NCBI RefSeq assembly: GCF_018603885.1
Contig: NZ_JAHGAW010000001.1
Span: forward strand, 62,001 to 126,000
Length of the DNA stretch: 64,000 nucleotides
Direction: 5' to 3'
DNA from: Sphingobium nicotianae
GTDB lineage: Bacteria; Pseudomonadota; Alphaproteobacteria; Sphingomonadales; Sphingomonadaceae
The translations under genes were made by a program, and so were the position numbers. Positions within the stretch are counted from its first letter, which is position 1, and the number at the start of each line of letters is the position of its first letter. Positions 9,400-17,247 of the stretch are shown here, in pieces. The notes under the pieces were generated by a model, which was not told where the DNA came from, searched no databases, and was given only the letters and a program-made list of their open reading frames with translations.

Positions 9400-10239
9400 T
9401 TATGCATCTCCTGTCACCGGCCGGGCGTCGGGCGGCGCGACCAGGACGGCAATCTTCTCACGCAATCTACGGGTCCGGCAGGCGTCTCGCAGCATCAGCC
9501 GCCATTCCTCGAAGGAGATGTGGATCGGATTGTGCGAGGTTTCGTGCCCGATGAGCCCATAGCGCGGCGGCTCGTCCGCTCGTTCGGCAGCAAAAGTACC
9601 AAACAGCCGATCGAACAGGATCAGCACCCCACCATAGTTTCGGTCGATATAGCCCTCGTTCGAGGCATGATGCACACGATGGTGCGACGGCGTGTTGAGC
9701 ACCCATTCGAATAGGCCGAGCTTTCCGACCGCCTCGGTGTGCAGGAAGAACTGGTAACGAAGATCGAAGGCGCGCAGGACCGCGACCATGACCGGCGGGC
9801 AGCCTGCGATCAGCAGCGGCAAGTAGAAGGCCCAGCCGAAGGAAATGCCATTGGTCCAGCCCAGCCGTATCGAGGCAAGTAGGGTCAGCTGCTCGGAACT
9901 ATGGTGGACGCGGTGCGATGCCCAGAGCCAGCGCATGCGATGGTTGGCACGATGGAACCAATAATAAGCGAACTCGAAGGCGAGGAAACCCGCGACCCAG
10001 CTCCGCCAGTCGTAGAGCGGCCATTGCACGGGCGCCAACGCCGCGACGCCAAGCGCGACGCTACCGATGATCGCGCCGTTAAGCAGCGCAAAAGGTACAT
10101 TGCCGAGCAAAAGGCCGATGCTGGCCAGAGCAGCCCGCCCGTCATAGCCGCGCTTCGTGCGCAGCCGCCAGATCAGCTCAACGATCACCAGCAGGAGGAG
10201 GGTCGCGAGCCAGTAAGGCGAGCGGGCGAACAACTCCAT
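9400..10239 (-). CDS. Sterol desaturase / fatty acid hydroxylase family membrane protein
   Basis: Integral membrane di-iron enzyme of 279 residues. Several hydrophobic segments (residues 8-25, 40-70, 80-95, 140-160) flank the three histidine boxes of the family: HRANH, HRVHHS and HHRVHHASN. These bind the two irons that activate oxygen to hydroxylate or desaturate a lipid. The substrate (fatty acid, hopanoid, carotenoid) is not visible. The ATG overlaps the stop codon of the upstream EF-hand gene by one base (TGATG), so the two are translationally coupled. Confidence 0.9.
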   Translation of the reverse strand: MELFARSPYWLATLLLLVIVELIWRLRTKRGYDGRAALASIGLLLGNVPFALLNGAIIGSVALGVAALAPVQWPLYDWRSWVAGFLAFEFAYYWFHRANHRMRWLWASHRVHHSSEQLTLLASIRLGWTNGISFGWAFYLPLLIAGCPPVMVAVLRAFDLRYQFFLHTEAVGKLGLFEWVLNTPSHHRVHHASNEGYIDRNYGGVLILFDRLFGTFAAERADEPPRYGLIGHETSHNPIHISFEEWRLMLRDACRTRRLREKIAVLVAPPDARPVTGDA

Positions 10240-10685
10240 CAGCGCTTCGCCTTCGCGCGGAGGTTGTCGGTAAGTTCCTTTGCCGCCGCACGCTCCTGTG
10301 CGTCGACCCGGCTGTCGCCATTGGTATCGGCACGGTCGAAGAGCGGCATCGGTGCATGATCGAGCTCGGCGCGGGTCAGGCTGCCGTCATGATTGGCGTC
10401 GGCTTCGGCCAGCATGTCATCCAGCCGCTGTCCGGCCTCGGGGCGAAATTTGAGGATGCGGCCGAAATCGTCGCGGCTGACTGCGCCGTCACCGTTGCGG
10501 TCCATCTGCTTGAAGCGCGCCGAGCGCGAGGTCTTGAACTCCTCGCGCGTGACGACGCCGTCGCCATTGCTATCGGCTTGTGCAAAGCGGTCACTACCGC
10601 CGCGCCGGCCAAGCTGGGCCGCGGCAGGAGCGGCAAGGATCGCAATGCCGGCTAAGGAAATAGCGAAAAATGTGAGGGTCTTCAT
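10239..10685 (-). CDS. Secreted EF-hand calcium-binding protein
   Basis: I start this at the ATG at 10685, which gives a signal peptide (MKTLTFFAISLAGIAILAA, then PAAAQ) after an AAGGA ribosome site; the open frame runs further upstream but as GC-rich noise. The mature part has four EF-hand loops: DSNGDGVVTREEF, DRNGDGAVSRDDF, DANHDGSLTRAEL and DTNGDSRVDAQER. All keep the acidic calcium ligands, the last with a partly changed 12th position. At 148 residues it is a small periplasmic calcium binder. The one-base stop/start overlap with the hydroxylase gene suggests a linked job. Confidence 0.88.
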   Translation of the reverse strand: MKTLTFFAISLAGIAILAAPAAAQLGRRGGSDRFAQADSNGDGVVTREEFKTSRSARFKQMDRNGDGAVSRDDFGRILKFRPEAGQRLDDMLAEADANHDGSLTRAELDHAPMPLFDRADTNGDSRVDAQERAAAKELTDNLRAKAKR

Positions 10686-10755
10686 CGGAGTGCTTCCTTG
10701 TGGGGTGGCGACCGCGCGGGAGGGGAAAGGCGCGGCCGCCTGAATGAGATGGGGA

Positions 10756-11241
10756 TTACGGGCGCGCGACGGTGCCGCTGACGGTCCGGCTGCCGCCATT
10801 GGGACCGTTGAGCGTGGTCGAATAATCGGCCGTACCGTCGCCATTGGCATGAGCACTGGTCGTGCGGCTGAGGCTGCGGCCATCATTGGTGGTGGTGACG
10901 CGGCTGTGGGCGTAGCTGCCGTCGCCCCAACTGGTCGAGCGGGCGGTGGCGGCGCCGCGCCCGTCATTGGTCTGGAAACTACGCGAGCTTGCGCAGGCAC
11001 CGGGCGCGCAGCTCCGGCTGCGATTGGTCTCATAGCCCCGGCCATTGTTCCAGTCGACGTCGCGTCGGGCACTGACCGATCCCGGCTGGCGCGTCACCGC
11101 GCGTTCGCGGACGACGCCATGGCCATAGGCGCCCTGGATGCTCACCCGATGCCCATGACCGCGCGCCAGCGCGGCCTCCGGCAGGGTGCTGGCAATCAGG
11201 CAGAGGGAAAGGGCCGACAGGCCCGAAATTGTCTTGCGCAC
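10756..11241 (-). CDS. Secreted Gly/Ser/Thr-rich protein of unknown function
   Basis: A 161-residue protein starting at GTG 11241, chosen because AAGGAG lies 6 bases upstream and the frame then opens with RKTISGLSALSLCLIASTLP, a signal peptide ending near ALARG. The mature part is hydrophilic, rich in Ser, Thr, Gly, Asn and Arg, with repeated GDGS/NDGRS-like turns (TSWGDGSYAHSRVTTTNDG). It has two cysteines (SCAPGACASS). I do not recognise a family. It lies upstream of the EF-hand gene on the same strand and faces away from the two-component genes. Confidence 0.6.
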   Translation of the reverse strand: MRKTISGLSALSLCLIASTLPEAALARGHGHRVSIQGAYGHGVVRERAVTRQPGSVSARRDVDWNNGRGYETNRSRSCAPGACASSRSFQTNDGRGAATARSTSWGDGSYAHSRVTTTNDGRSLSRTTSAHANGDGTADYSTTLNGPNGGSRTVSGTVARP

Positions 11242-11400
11242 GAAAATCTCCTTTGAACACAGGTGCATCATGCCCCTTGCCGCCGCTATGAAGGGCTAGC
11301 GTAAGTTGGTTGCGTCGAGCCCATGTCGATTGGTGACAAAGTGTAACAGTGCTTTCGTCTGGCTTGCGCAGGAGCGCCACGCGCGCATGGAGTGCGATGC

Positions 11401-12117
11401 ATGGAAGAAAGCTGCATTGCCGTCGTCGAGGATGACCGCGAGATACGCGCGATGGTCATCGACTTGCTGAAGCGCGAGGGCTTCACTGTGCTGGGCTGCG
11501 GCACCACGGCCGAGTTCGATCAACTCCATGCCCGCCAGCGCATCGATCTCGCAATTCTCGATGTGATGTTGCCGGGTGAGGACGGTCTCTCGCTCTGCCG
11601 GCGCCTGCGCACCAAGGGCGAGGTGCCGGTGCTGATGGTCACTGCCAAGGGTGACGATATCGACCGGATCGTGGGGCTGGAGATCGGCGCGGACGATTAT
11701 CTTCCCAAGCCGTTCAATCCCCGTGAGCTCGTCGCCCGTGCGCGCGCTATCCTGCGTCGCACGCGCGATGCCCAGCGCGTTGTCTCGGCGCTGCCGGTCG
11801 AGCGCTATCGCTTCGGGCGCTGGACGATCGACGTGGGCAGCCGCAGTGTGACCGATCCCGGCGACGAGGAGCTGGATCTGACTGGCGGCGAGTTCGACCT
11901 CCTGCTGTGCCTGGTCACGCATCCCCAGCGCGTGCTCAATCGCGACCAACTGCTCGATTGGACTCGTGGCCGCAGCGCCACCGCTTTAGATCGTGCGGTC
12001 GACGTCCAGCTCTCGAGGTTACGCCGCAAGCTTGCGTTGCGTCCGGGTGGCGAGGCGCTGATCAAGACCGTGCGCGGCGGTGGCTACCAGTTCACCCTTG
12101 CGGTTGAGCGCGCATGA
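11401..12117 (+). CDS. Response regulator, OmpR/PhoB type
   Basis: A 238-residue transcription factor. I take ATG 11401, with GGAG eight bases upstream, over the GTG at 11392. The receiver domain shows the acidic pair VVEDD, the phosphoacceptor in LAILDVMLPGEDG, the switch Thr in MVTAKGDD and the lysine in YLPKPFNPRELVARA. Residues from about 140 form the winged-helix DNA-binding domain (LTGGEFDLLLCLVTHPQRVL to KTVRGGGYQFTLA). Its stop overlaps the ATG of the kinase gene (ATGA). It diverges from the secreted protein gene at 11241, a possible target. Confidence 0.93.
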   Translation: MEESCIAVVEDDREIRAMVIDLLKREGFTVLGCGTTAEFDQLHARQRIDLAILDVMLPGEDGLSLCRRLRTKGEVPVLMVTAKGDDIDRIVGLEIGADDYLPKPFNPRELVARARAILRRTRDAQRVVSALPVERYRFGRWTIDVGSRSVTDPGDEELDLTGGEFDLLLCLVTHPQRVLNRDQLLDWTRGRSATALDRAVDVQLSRLRRKLALRPGGEALIKTVRGGGYQFTLAVERA

Positions 12118-13463
12118 AGCTGCAGACAAGGCTTACGGTTCAGGTCGTCATGATCCTGCTCGCGGGATTCATCGCTTTCCAACTGCTGATCGTGCTCGCC
12201 ACCACCCTGCCTTCGCGCGGCAGCGAGCAGCGGCCCTATGGCCTGCCCCTGCCCAGGGAGGTCGCAGCCATGATCGCCGCAATGGAGCGTACGCCGAATG
12301 CGGAGCGACCGGCGCTCATCCATGCCTTCGATCAGGGGCTCTATGGCGTCAGCCTAGCGCCGGGGGGTGTCAGGCCTTCTCCGCATGACAGCACCGAGGA
12401 TTTGGTGCGGCTCGGGGATTATTATGCAGCGATGTTGCCCGGTCATGCCGTCGCGGTCGATGCCAGGCGGCCGTTTCTCGGTGCATTGCTCGGCTCGCGC
12501 CCGCGACCGGCCCGCTTCTTCGCCCCCGTCCGCGTCGCGATCAGCCTGGATGATGGCAGCGCTCTCGTTCTCACCAGCCAACCCTCGGGTGCAATCCGCG
12601 GCTATCTGCGCCGCCGCTCCATGTTGGGTGCGATCGGGGGGCTCATCCTGCTCGCGATCCTGCTCGTGGCGATGCGTCAGACGATGCGCCCAGTGGTCCA
12701 GCTTGCAAATGAGGTACGCCGCTTCGGATCAAATCTGGAAGCGCCAGATCTTCCAGTCGAGGGCACCCGCGAAGTGCGCGACCTCGCGCTCGCATTCAAC
12801 GACATGAAGCGGCGCGTTGCCGATCTGATGGCCGAGCGGACGCGCACGCTTGCCGCCATCGCGCATGACATGCGCACCTATCTGACCCGCCTGCGCCTGC
12901 GCGCCGACTATATCGAGGATGCCGATCATCGCGAGCGGGCGGTGCGGGATCTCGATGAGATGGCGGCACTGCTCGACGACACGCTGCTGCTCGCACGCGC
13001 CGATGCCGGCGAGAGCGAGAAGGTTCCGGTTGTCGATCTGCGGGTAGCCGTCGTCGATGCAATCGCTATGCGCGGCCACGAACCCGGCGAGATTCTTGTC
13101 GAGCTGCCATCCGGGCCGGTGCCGGTGCGGGCGCGTCCGCTCGCGATACGGCGCATCCTCGGCAATCTCGTCGATAATGGCCTGCGCCACGGCACGCAGG
13201 TGCGCGTAAAGCTCACGGTTCAGGAGGGGAATGCTTCGCTTGTCATCGCCGACAATGGTCCCGGCGTGGCACCGGATCATTTGCCCCGGCTCGGTGAACC
13301 CTTCCACCGCGCCGATCCCTCCCGCAACCGCCAAGCAGGTGGTGCCGGCCTGGGGCTTGCTATCGTGGGGGCACTTGCGTCACGCGACGGTGCCCAGCTG
13401 AGCTTCAGCAATGGGCCGACGAACGGCCTTCTCGTGACCGTGCGTTATTCCCTCGTCTCGTAG
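12114..13463 (+). CDS. Sensor histidine kinase, EnvZ type
   Basis: Membrane sensor of 449 residues, partner of the preceding regulator. One transmembrane helix lies near residues 10-30 and a second near 165-185, enclosing a periplasmic loop of about 130 residues. A HAMP linker follows (MRPVVQLANEVRRFG). The H box is LAAIAHDMRTYLTRLRLRAD, with Thr-Tyr-Leu in place of the usual T/S-P-L. The ATPase domain has the N box NLVDNGLRHG, the G1 box IADNGPGVAPDHL and the G2 box GGAGLGLAIV. The stimulus is unknown. Confidence 0.93.
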   Translation: MKLQTRLTVQVVMILLAGFIAFQLLIVLATTLPSRGSEQRPYGLPLPREVAAMIAAMERTPNAERPALIHAFDQGLYGVSLAPGGVRPSPHDSTEDLVRLGDYYAAMLPGHAVAVDARRPFLGALLGSRPRPARFFAPVRVAISLDDGSALVLTSQPSGAIRGYLRRRSMLGAIGGLILLAILLVAMRQTMRPVVQLANEVRRFGSNLEAPDLPVEGTREVRDLALAFNDMKRRVADLMAERTRTLAAIAHDMRTYLTRLRLRADYIEDADHRERAVRDLDEMAALLDDTLLLARADAGESEKVPVVDLRVAVVDAIAMRGHEPGEILVELPSGPVPVRARPLAIRRILGNLVDNGLRHGTQVRVKLTVQEGNASLVIADNGPGVAPDHLPRLGEPFHRADPSRNRQAGGAGLGLAIVGALASRDGAQLSFSNGPTNGLLVTVRYSLVS

Positions 13464-13552
13464 GTGGCCGGTGCTGCCAATTTCCCTGACGTTCCCAGAT
13501 CAAATTGCCAGGCCCGAAAGCTGACGCGCGTTCATCGTACTAAATTATGAGT

Positions 13553-13797
13553 CTAGGAGGCCCAATCCTGAAGTAGCCGTTGCGCATCCGCGTCGTAGCC
13601 AGGTCGTGGATGCGCAGCATCAGCGGCATCTGGTCGGCCGATGCGATACATATGGTCGGCCGATGCGATACATATGGTCGGCCGATGCGATACATAGCGC
13701 ATTGATGACCGATCCACGCCCAGCGCCAGACAACTGCGCCGCTCGCTCACACCGTAGGACGCCGGGACACGCGCAACAATCTCGCGCCGCCGCCCAG
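13553..13797 (-). pseudogene. Truncated IS3-family orfB (transposase) with inserted tandem repeats
   Basis: Reading on from orfA after a -1 slip at its A6G run gives ALTPGRRREIVARVPASYG, then GVSERRSCLALGVDRSSMRY. This is the usual N-terminal start of an IS3-family integrase (OrfB). A 22-base unit is then present three times, which changes the frame; the frame after it contains an IHDLATTRMRNGYFRI-like stretch that fits the next OrfB segment. The rest of OrfB, with the DDE residues, is missing. The element cannot move by itself. Confidence 0.7.
13631..13696. repeat. Three perfect tandem copies of a 22-bp unit
   Basis: The unit begins tggtcggccgatgcgataca and repeats at 13631-13652, 13653-13674 and 13675-13696 without mismatch or spacer. 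Because it lies inside the orfB remnant and one copy corresponds to RYVSHRP coding sequence, I read it as a replication-slippage expansion and not an iteron or CRISPR array. Confidence 0.9.
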
Positions 13798-13800
13798 GCG

Positions 13801-14094
13801 TCAGAGCTTTTTTGGCGGAACGTCCTGCAGGATATGCTCGTCCAGGCTCAGATCCGCGACCAGTTGCTTGATCTTGTGGTTCTCATCCTCGAGCTGCTTC
13901 AGGCGCTGCAGCTCGCCCATGCCAACCCCGCCATACATCTTCTTCCAGCGGTAGAATGTCTGCTCAGAAACGCCCAATTGGCGGATCACCTCCGCCGCCC
14001 GTGTCCCCGTCTCGGCTGCCTTCAACGCGAATGCAATCTGCTCTTCCGTGTACCTCGTCTTCCTCATCTCCAGCTCCTTCCTCATGATCTTCAC
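13801..14094 (-). CDS. IS3-family transposase OrfA (HTH protein)
   Basis: A 97-residue protein; the likely start is one of the Met codons in MKIMRKELEMRKTRYTEEQI. RKTRYTEEQIAFALKAAETG to GVSEQTFYRWKKMYGG is the helix-turn-helix of IS3 OrfA, followed by a leucine-zipper-like stretch (LQRLKQLEDENHKIKQLV). The end ...PPKKL* is encoded over a run of six A and a G, the classic site for the -1 frameshift that makes OrfAB. A G/C-rich end resembling an IS3 inverted repeat lies near 14125-14145. The partner orfB is broken. Confidence 0.88.
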   Translation of the reverse strand: MKIMRKELEMRKTRYTEEQIAFALKAAETGTRAAEVIRQLGVSEQTFYRWKKMYGGVGMGELQRLKQLEDENHKIKQLVADLSLDEHILQDVPPKKL

Positions 14095-14239
14095 AAGGCC
14101 GGAAAACTCTCGATCAATCGGGAGGAAAAACGGGGGGCGTCGCTCCTGTGGTTAAGACGATAAATAAATTTTCGGCGAGGCTGCTGCTCGGCAGGCGGAA
14201 TTGGATTGCCTGCTCCCAAGGCGAAAATCGCGAGACAGG

Positions 14240-14268
14240 GCCGGATAATGGGAAATCCATTATCCGGC
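14240..14268. promoter_or_regulatory. 12-bp inverted repeat upstream of the first TonB receptor
   Basis: Perfect arms (gccggataatgg at 14240-14251 and ccattatccggc at 14257-14268) with a 5-nt centre. It lies about 190 bases before the receptor start in the 360-base gap after the IS remnant. It could be an operator or the end of an upstream transcript; no T run follows. Confidence 0.5.
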
Positions 14269-14284
14269 ATCACCCATATTACAT

Positions 14285-14297
14285 CACAGAATCTGTG
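14285..14297. promoter_or_regulatory. Small dyad cacaga-a-tctgtg
   Basis: A perfect 6-bp dyad around one base, between the larger inverted repeat and the receptor gene, in an AT-rich stretch. Possible operator half-sites; weak on its own. Confidence 0.3.
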
Positions 14298-14453
14298 CCA
14301 TTTTGCCAGACATGACAAGCTGCGGGCATATGTATATATTTATCGTGTGAAGTGTTCTAGAATGCGAAAATCGTCGTAAGAAAATTTCACATGCCGCTTC
14401 CGCCATCCTTGATGGCGATCGAGACCGGCGGCGAACAGGGAGAGGATGAAGGG

Positions 14454-17012
14454 ATGATCACCCCCAAACATGCCCGTGATTTGCCTGCCTTAAAGGGGCT
14501 GCTTCTTAGCACCAGTCTTGCTGCGCTCGCGGTATTTTCTTATCCCGCACTCGCGCAGGAAGGAGTGGCTTCGTCGCAGAATGGTGGGAACTTGGACGAA
14601 AGTGGTCTTGAGGACATTGTCGTCACTGCCCGCTTCGTGAACGAGAATGTTCAAGACACGCCGATGGCGATTTCAGCTCAAACTGACACTCAACTCAAGG
14701 CAGCCAATGTCACCAACATCGGCACGCTTGGTTCGGTTATCCCGAATCTGCAGACGATGCCGGGCCACTCCTACTCCGCCGGCACGCCGCGCATTTCGCT
14801 TCGCGGCGTCCAGCAAGGCGCCTCTTCGAGTCTAGCAGTACCACCAGCGCTCGCGATCTACACTGACGATGTCTACCACTCGACGACTGCAGGTTCGGAT
14901 CTCGACTTCACTGACGTTGTTCGCGTCGAGGTCAATCGCGGTCCTCAAAGCACGCTGTCCGGCAATGCCTCGATCGGCGGCTCGATCAAGCTGTTCACGC
15001 AGGACCCCAAGGGTGACGGCTCGGGCTTCATTTCGCTGGGCTACGGCGTGCGCAAGCATATGGAAGCGTCGGGCGCGATCGACCTCGGCATCACGCCGAA
15101 CCTGTCGATGCGTATGCTCGGCCATTTCAACAGCCAAACCGGTTTCGGCAACCGCCTCGACTTTTCCTGCATGATGGACAAGCTCGGCACGCCGGCTCTC
15201 AAGGGCTCAGTCCCGTATTTCCAGCCGGATTCGGCGAACCGCGGTTGCGTCATCGGCCATACCGGTGGCGGCACGACCTCGGTCGGCCAGGTCAAGCTGC
15301 TTTGGAAACCGATGGACGATGTCTCGCTGCTCCTAACGGTACGCCATCGCGAAGAAGACCTGGAAGAAACGCCCGAAGTCACGCTGGGCTTCCAACCCTC
15401 CTGTGTGCAGCCCGTCGCGGGCTACCCTGCCGGCATTGGCCAGCAGCCATGCCCGGCACCGGCAAGCAACCAAGTCTATTACCTCGCAGCCTACAAGGCG
15501 TTTGGCGTATTGCAGGACAATCGTTTTGTCGTGCCGATGCGCAATGGAGGCATCTACGACACTTACGGTACGATGTGCCGTCCGCTCCTCGACAAGTCCG
15601 GCAAAGTCGGCACTGCCGGCTTCCCATCCGACTTCCCAGTCGGCCTGTGTTATGATCAGGGCAAGACTGCGCATCACACGTTGGTATCTGGCAAGCTGCA
15701 GGCCGCTCTTTCCGACAATGTCAACGTGACGGCGATCGGTGGATATACGGACTACCGCAACGAGTTCACGCAGAATGGTGACAATTCGCCCCTGGGTTCG
15801 CTCCTGTCGCACTTCATCAACCTGGATGAGATGTGGTCAGGCGAGCTGCGCTTCGACGGCAAGCTCTTTGATGACAGGCTGCAGTGGGTTCTTGGTGGCT
15901 TCGCGGTAAAGACCGACGGCTATCAGAACAACAATATCGGTTTCGTGACGACCTATCAGTTGAGCAGCGTCCACGGCATCAACAAGTCGCAGTCGGCGTT
16001 CGCTCATCTCGATTTCAACATCACGGATGCCTGGCGTGTTTCCGGTGGTGGTCGCTATTCGCACACCAACATCGCGATCACGATCGACAATCCGCAAGCC
16101 GTTACGGTCACTGTTCCGATCAGCGCGATCGAGAACCGTTGGGACTGGCTGATCTCGACCGATTACAAGATTACGGACGATATCCTGGTCTATGCATCGG
16201 CTGCGTCTGGTTCGCGCCCGCCGGGCCTCACGACGATCGTCAACACGGCGCGCCAGCTTTCGCCCACCTCGGCGGAGGATCTGATCAGCTACGAGCTTGG
16301 CCTCAAAGCTGACTGGCTGGACCGCCGGCTTCGCACCAATATAACCGCCTTCTACATGGACTACCGGAAGCTAGCGACCTCGGTCCAGGGCACCGAATGC
16401 AAGAACCAGCCGGGTCCGATCGCGACATGGTTCAACGTGAACGCCAACACGGCGGCCGGCGTTGCGATCTGCCAGCAATTTCCGGGCACGTCGGACCCGA
16501 TCAACTTCTTCAACAATGTCGGCATCCCGGCAAAGGTGAAGGGCATCGAGTTCGAGATCACCGCTATTCCGATCCACGGCCTGCGCATCGACTGGTCCGG
16601 CGGCTATAACAAGTTCACGACAAGCATCGTGCCGCCTGCACCCGGATCGCTCTTTCCGGGCAATCTGCGCCAGCCTGAGCTGAACATGCATGCCAACATC
16701 TCATACGATATCGAGACGTCGATCGGCACGTTCACGCCTCGTGCCGATTGGAACTTCGTGTCGAAACAGACATGGGATACGGCGCCCAATGCCCATGCGC
16801 CCGATCCGGCTTTCGTGATCGATGCCTACGCGATCTGGAACGCCCAGCTGCAGTATGAGGCGCCGTCGCGCGATTGGACCGCGACCTTCTCGGTCACCAA
16901 TGTCGCGAACAAATGGTATCATTATCAGAACCAGCTACTTGGCGGCATCAACTACTCCACCCGCGTGGCGCCGCCGCGCGAATGGATGCTGACGATCAGG
17001 AAGGACTTCTGA
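14454..17012 (+). CDS. TonB-dependent outer-membrane receptor
   Basis: An 852-residue receptor. I use ATG 14454, behind a GAGAGG ribosome site; the frame is open from 14391. The signal peptide (LLLSTSLAALAVFSYPALAQ) is followed by a TonB box-like DIVVTARF and the plug domain (DTPMAISAQT to RGPQSTLSGNASIGGSIKL). The 22-strand barrel ends in a terminal Phe (MLTIRKDF), as needed for outer-membrane assembly. It lacks siderophore-specific features. With the MFS carrier next to it, import of an organic compound is more likely than iron uptake. Confidence 0.93.
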   Translation: MITPKHARDLPALKGLLLSTSLAALAVFSYPALAQEGVASSQNGGNLDESGLEDIVVTARFVNENVQDTPMAISAQTDTQLKAANVTNIGTLGSVIPNLQTMPGHSYSAGTPRISLRGVQQGASSSLAVPPALAIYTDDVYHSTTAGSDLDFTDVVRVEVNRGPQSTLSGNASIGGSIKLFTQDPKGDGSGFISLGYGVRKHMEASGAIDLGITPNLSMRMLGHFNSQTGFGNRLDFSCMMDKLGTPALKGSVPYFQPDSANRGCVIGHTGGGTTSVGQVKLLWKPMDDVSLLLTVRHREEDLEETPEVTLGFQPSCVQPVAGYPAGIGQQPCPAPASNQVYYLAAYKAFGVLQDNRFVVPMRNGGIYDTYGTMCRPLLDKSGKVGTAGFPSDFPVGLCYDQGKTAHHTLVSGKLQAALSDNVNVTAIGGYTDYRNEFTQNGDNSPLGSLLSHFINLDEMWSGELRFDGKLFDDRLQWVLGGFAVKTDGYQNNNIGFVTTYQLSSVHGINKSQSAFAHLDFNITDAWRVSGGGRYSHTNIAITIDNPQAVTVTVPISAIENRWDWLISTDYKITDDILVYASAASGSRPPGLTTIVNTARQLSPTSAEDLISYELGLKADWLDRRLRTNITAFYMDYRKLATSVQGTECKNQPGPIATWFNVNANTAAGVAICQQFPGTSDPINFFNNVGIPAKVKGIEFEITAIPIHGLRIDWSGGYNKFTTSIVPPAPGSLFPGNLRQPELNMHANISYDIETSIGTFTPRADWNFVSKQTWDTAPNAHAPDPAFVIDAYAIWNAQLQYEAPSRDWTATFSVTNVANKWYHYQNQLLGGINYSTRVAPPREWMLTIRKDF

Positions 17013-17178
17013 GGTTCATCTTGTCACTTCCCCTGTCCTGGGCCCGCAGCGCAAGAACCGCGGTTCGAAAGCGCCGCACCTTTTCCCGCGTGCGGAACGA
17101 GGAGAGAGCGCTATCTGGTGCGAAAGCGCAGAGGGGGAGGGTGGGCGCAATGAAGGCCATATTGGCAGGAGTGGGTAG

Positions 17179-17247
17179 ATGAGCGTATCCGAGCTTATCG
17201 CAGCCGGCGGGATATCGCGCACGTCGCTTCCAATATGTCGGCGGTAA
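17179..17247 (+). CDS. Short leader ORF overlapping an MFS start
   Basis: A 22-codon frame begins at ATG 17179, seven bases after AGGAG, the best ribosome site in this gap. It reads MSVSELIAAGGISRTSLPIC plus two Arg and stops at TAA 17245-17247, overlapping the start region of the MFS gene in another frame. It could couple translation of the carrier. Alternatively, a frameshift separates a former N-terminus from the MFS gene. Confidence 0.35.
   Translation: MSVSELIAAGGISRTSLPICRR

Noticed and set aside
9165-9407. An 80-codon minus-strand frame after the hydroxylase gene
   Set aside because: It starts inside the hydroxylase stop region, has codon use unlike neighbours, runs through a 13-bp hairpin and shows no motif. 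Probably noncoding.
10686-11072. N-terminal extension of the EF-hand protein to 277 residues
   Set aside because: The extension is GC-rich noise overlapping the neighbouring gene. The signal peptide and ribosome site at 10685 mark the true start.
13631-13696. CRISPR array or iterons
   Set aside because: The three 22-bp units have no spacers, lie within a transposase remnant and there are no cas or replication genes.
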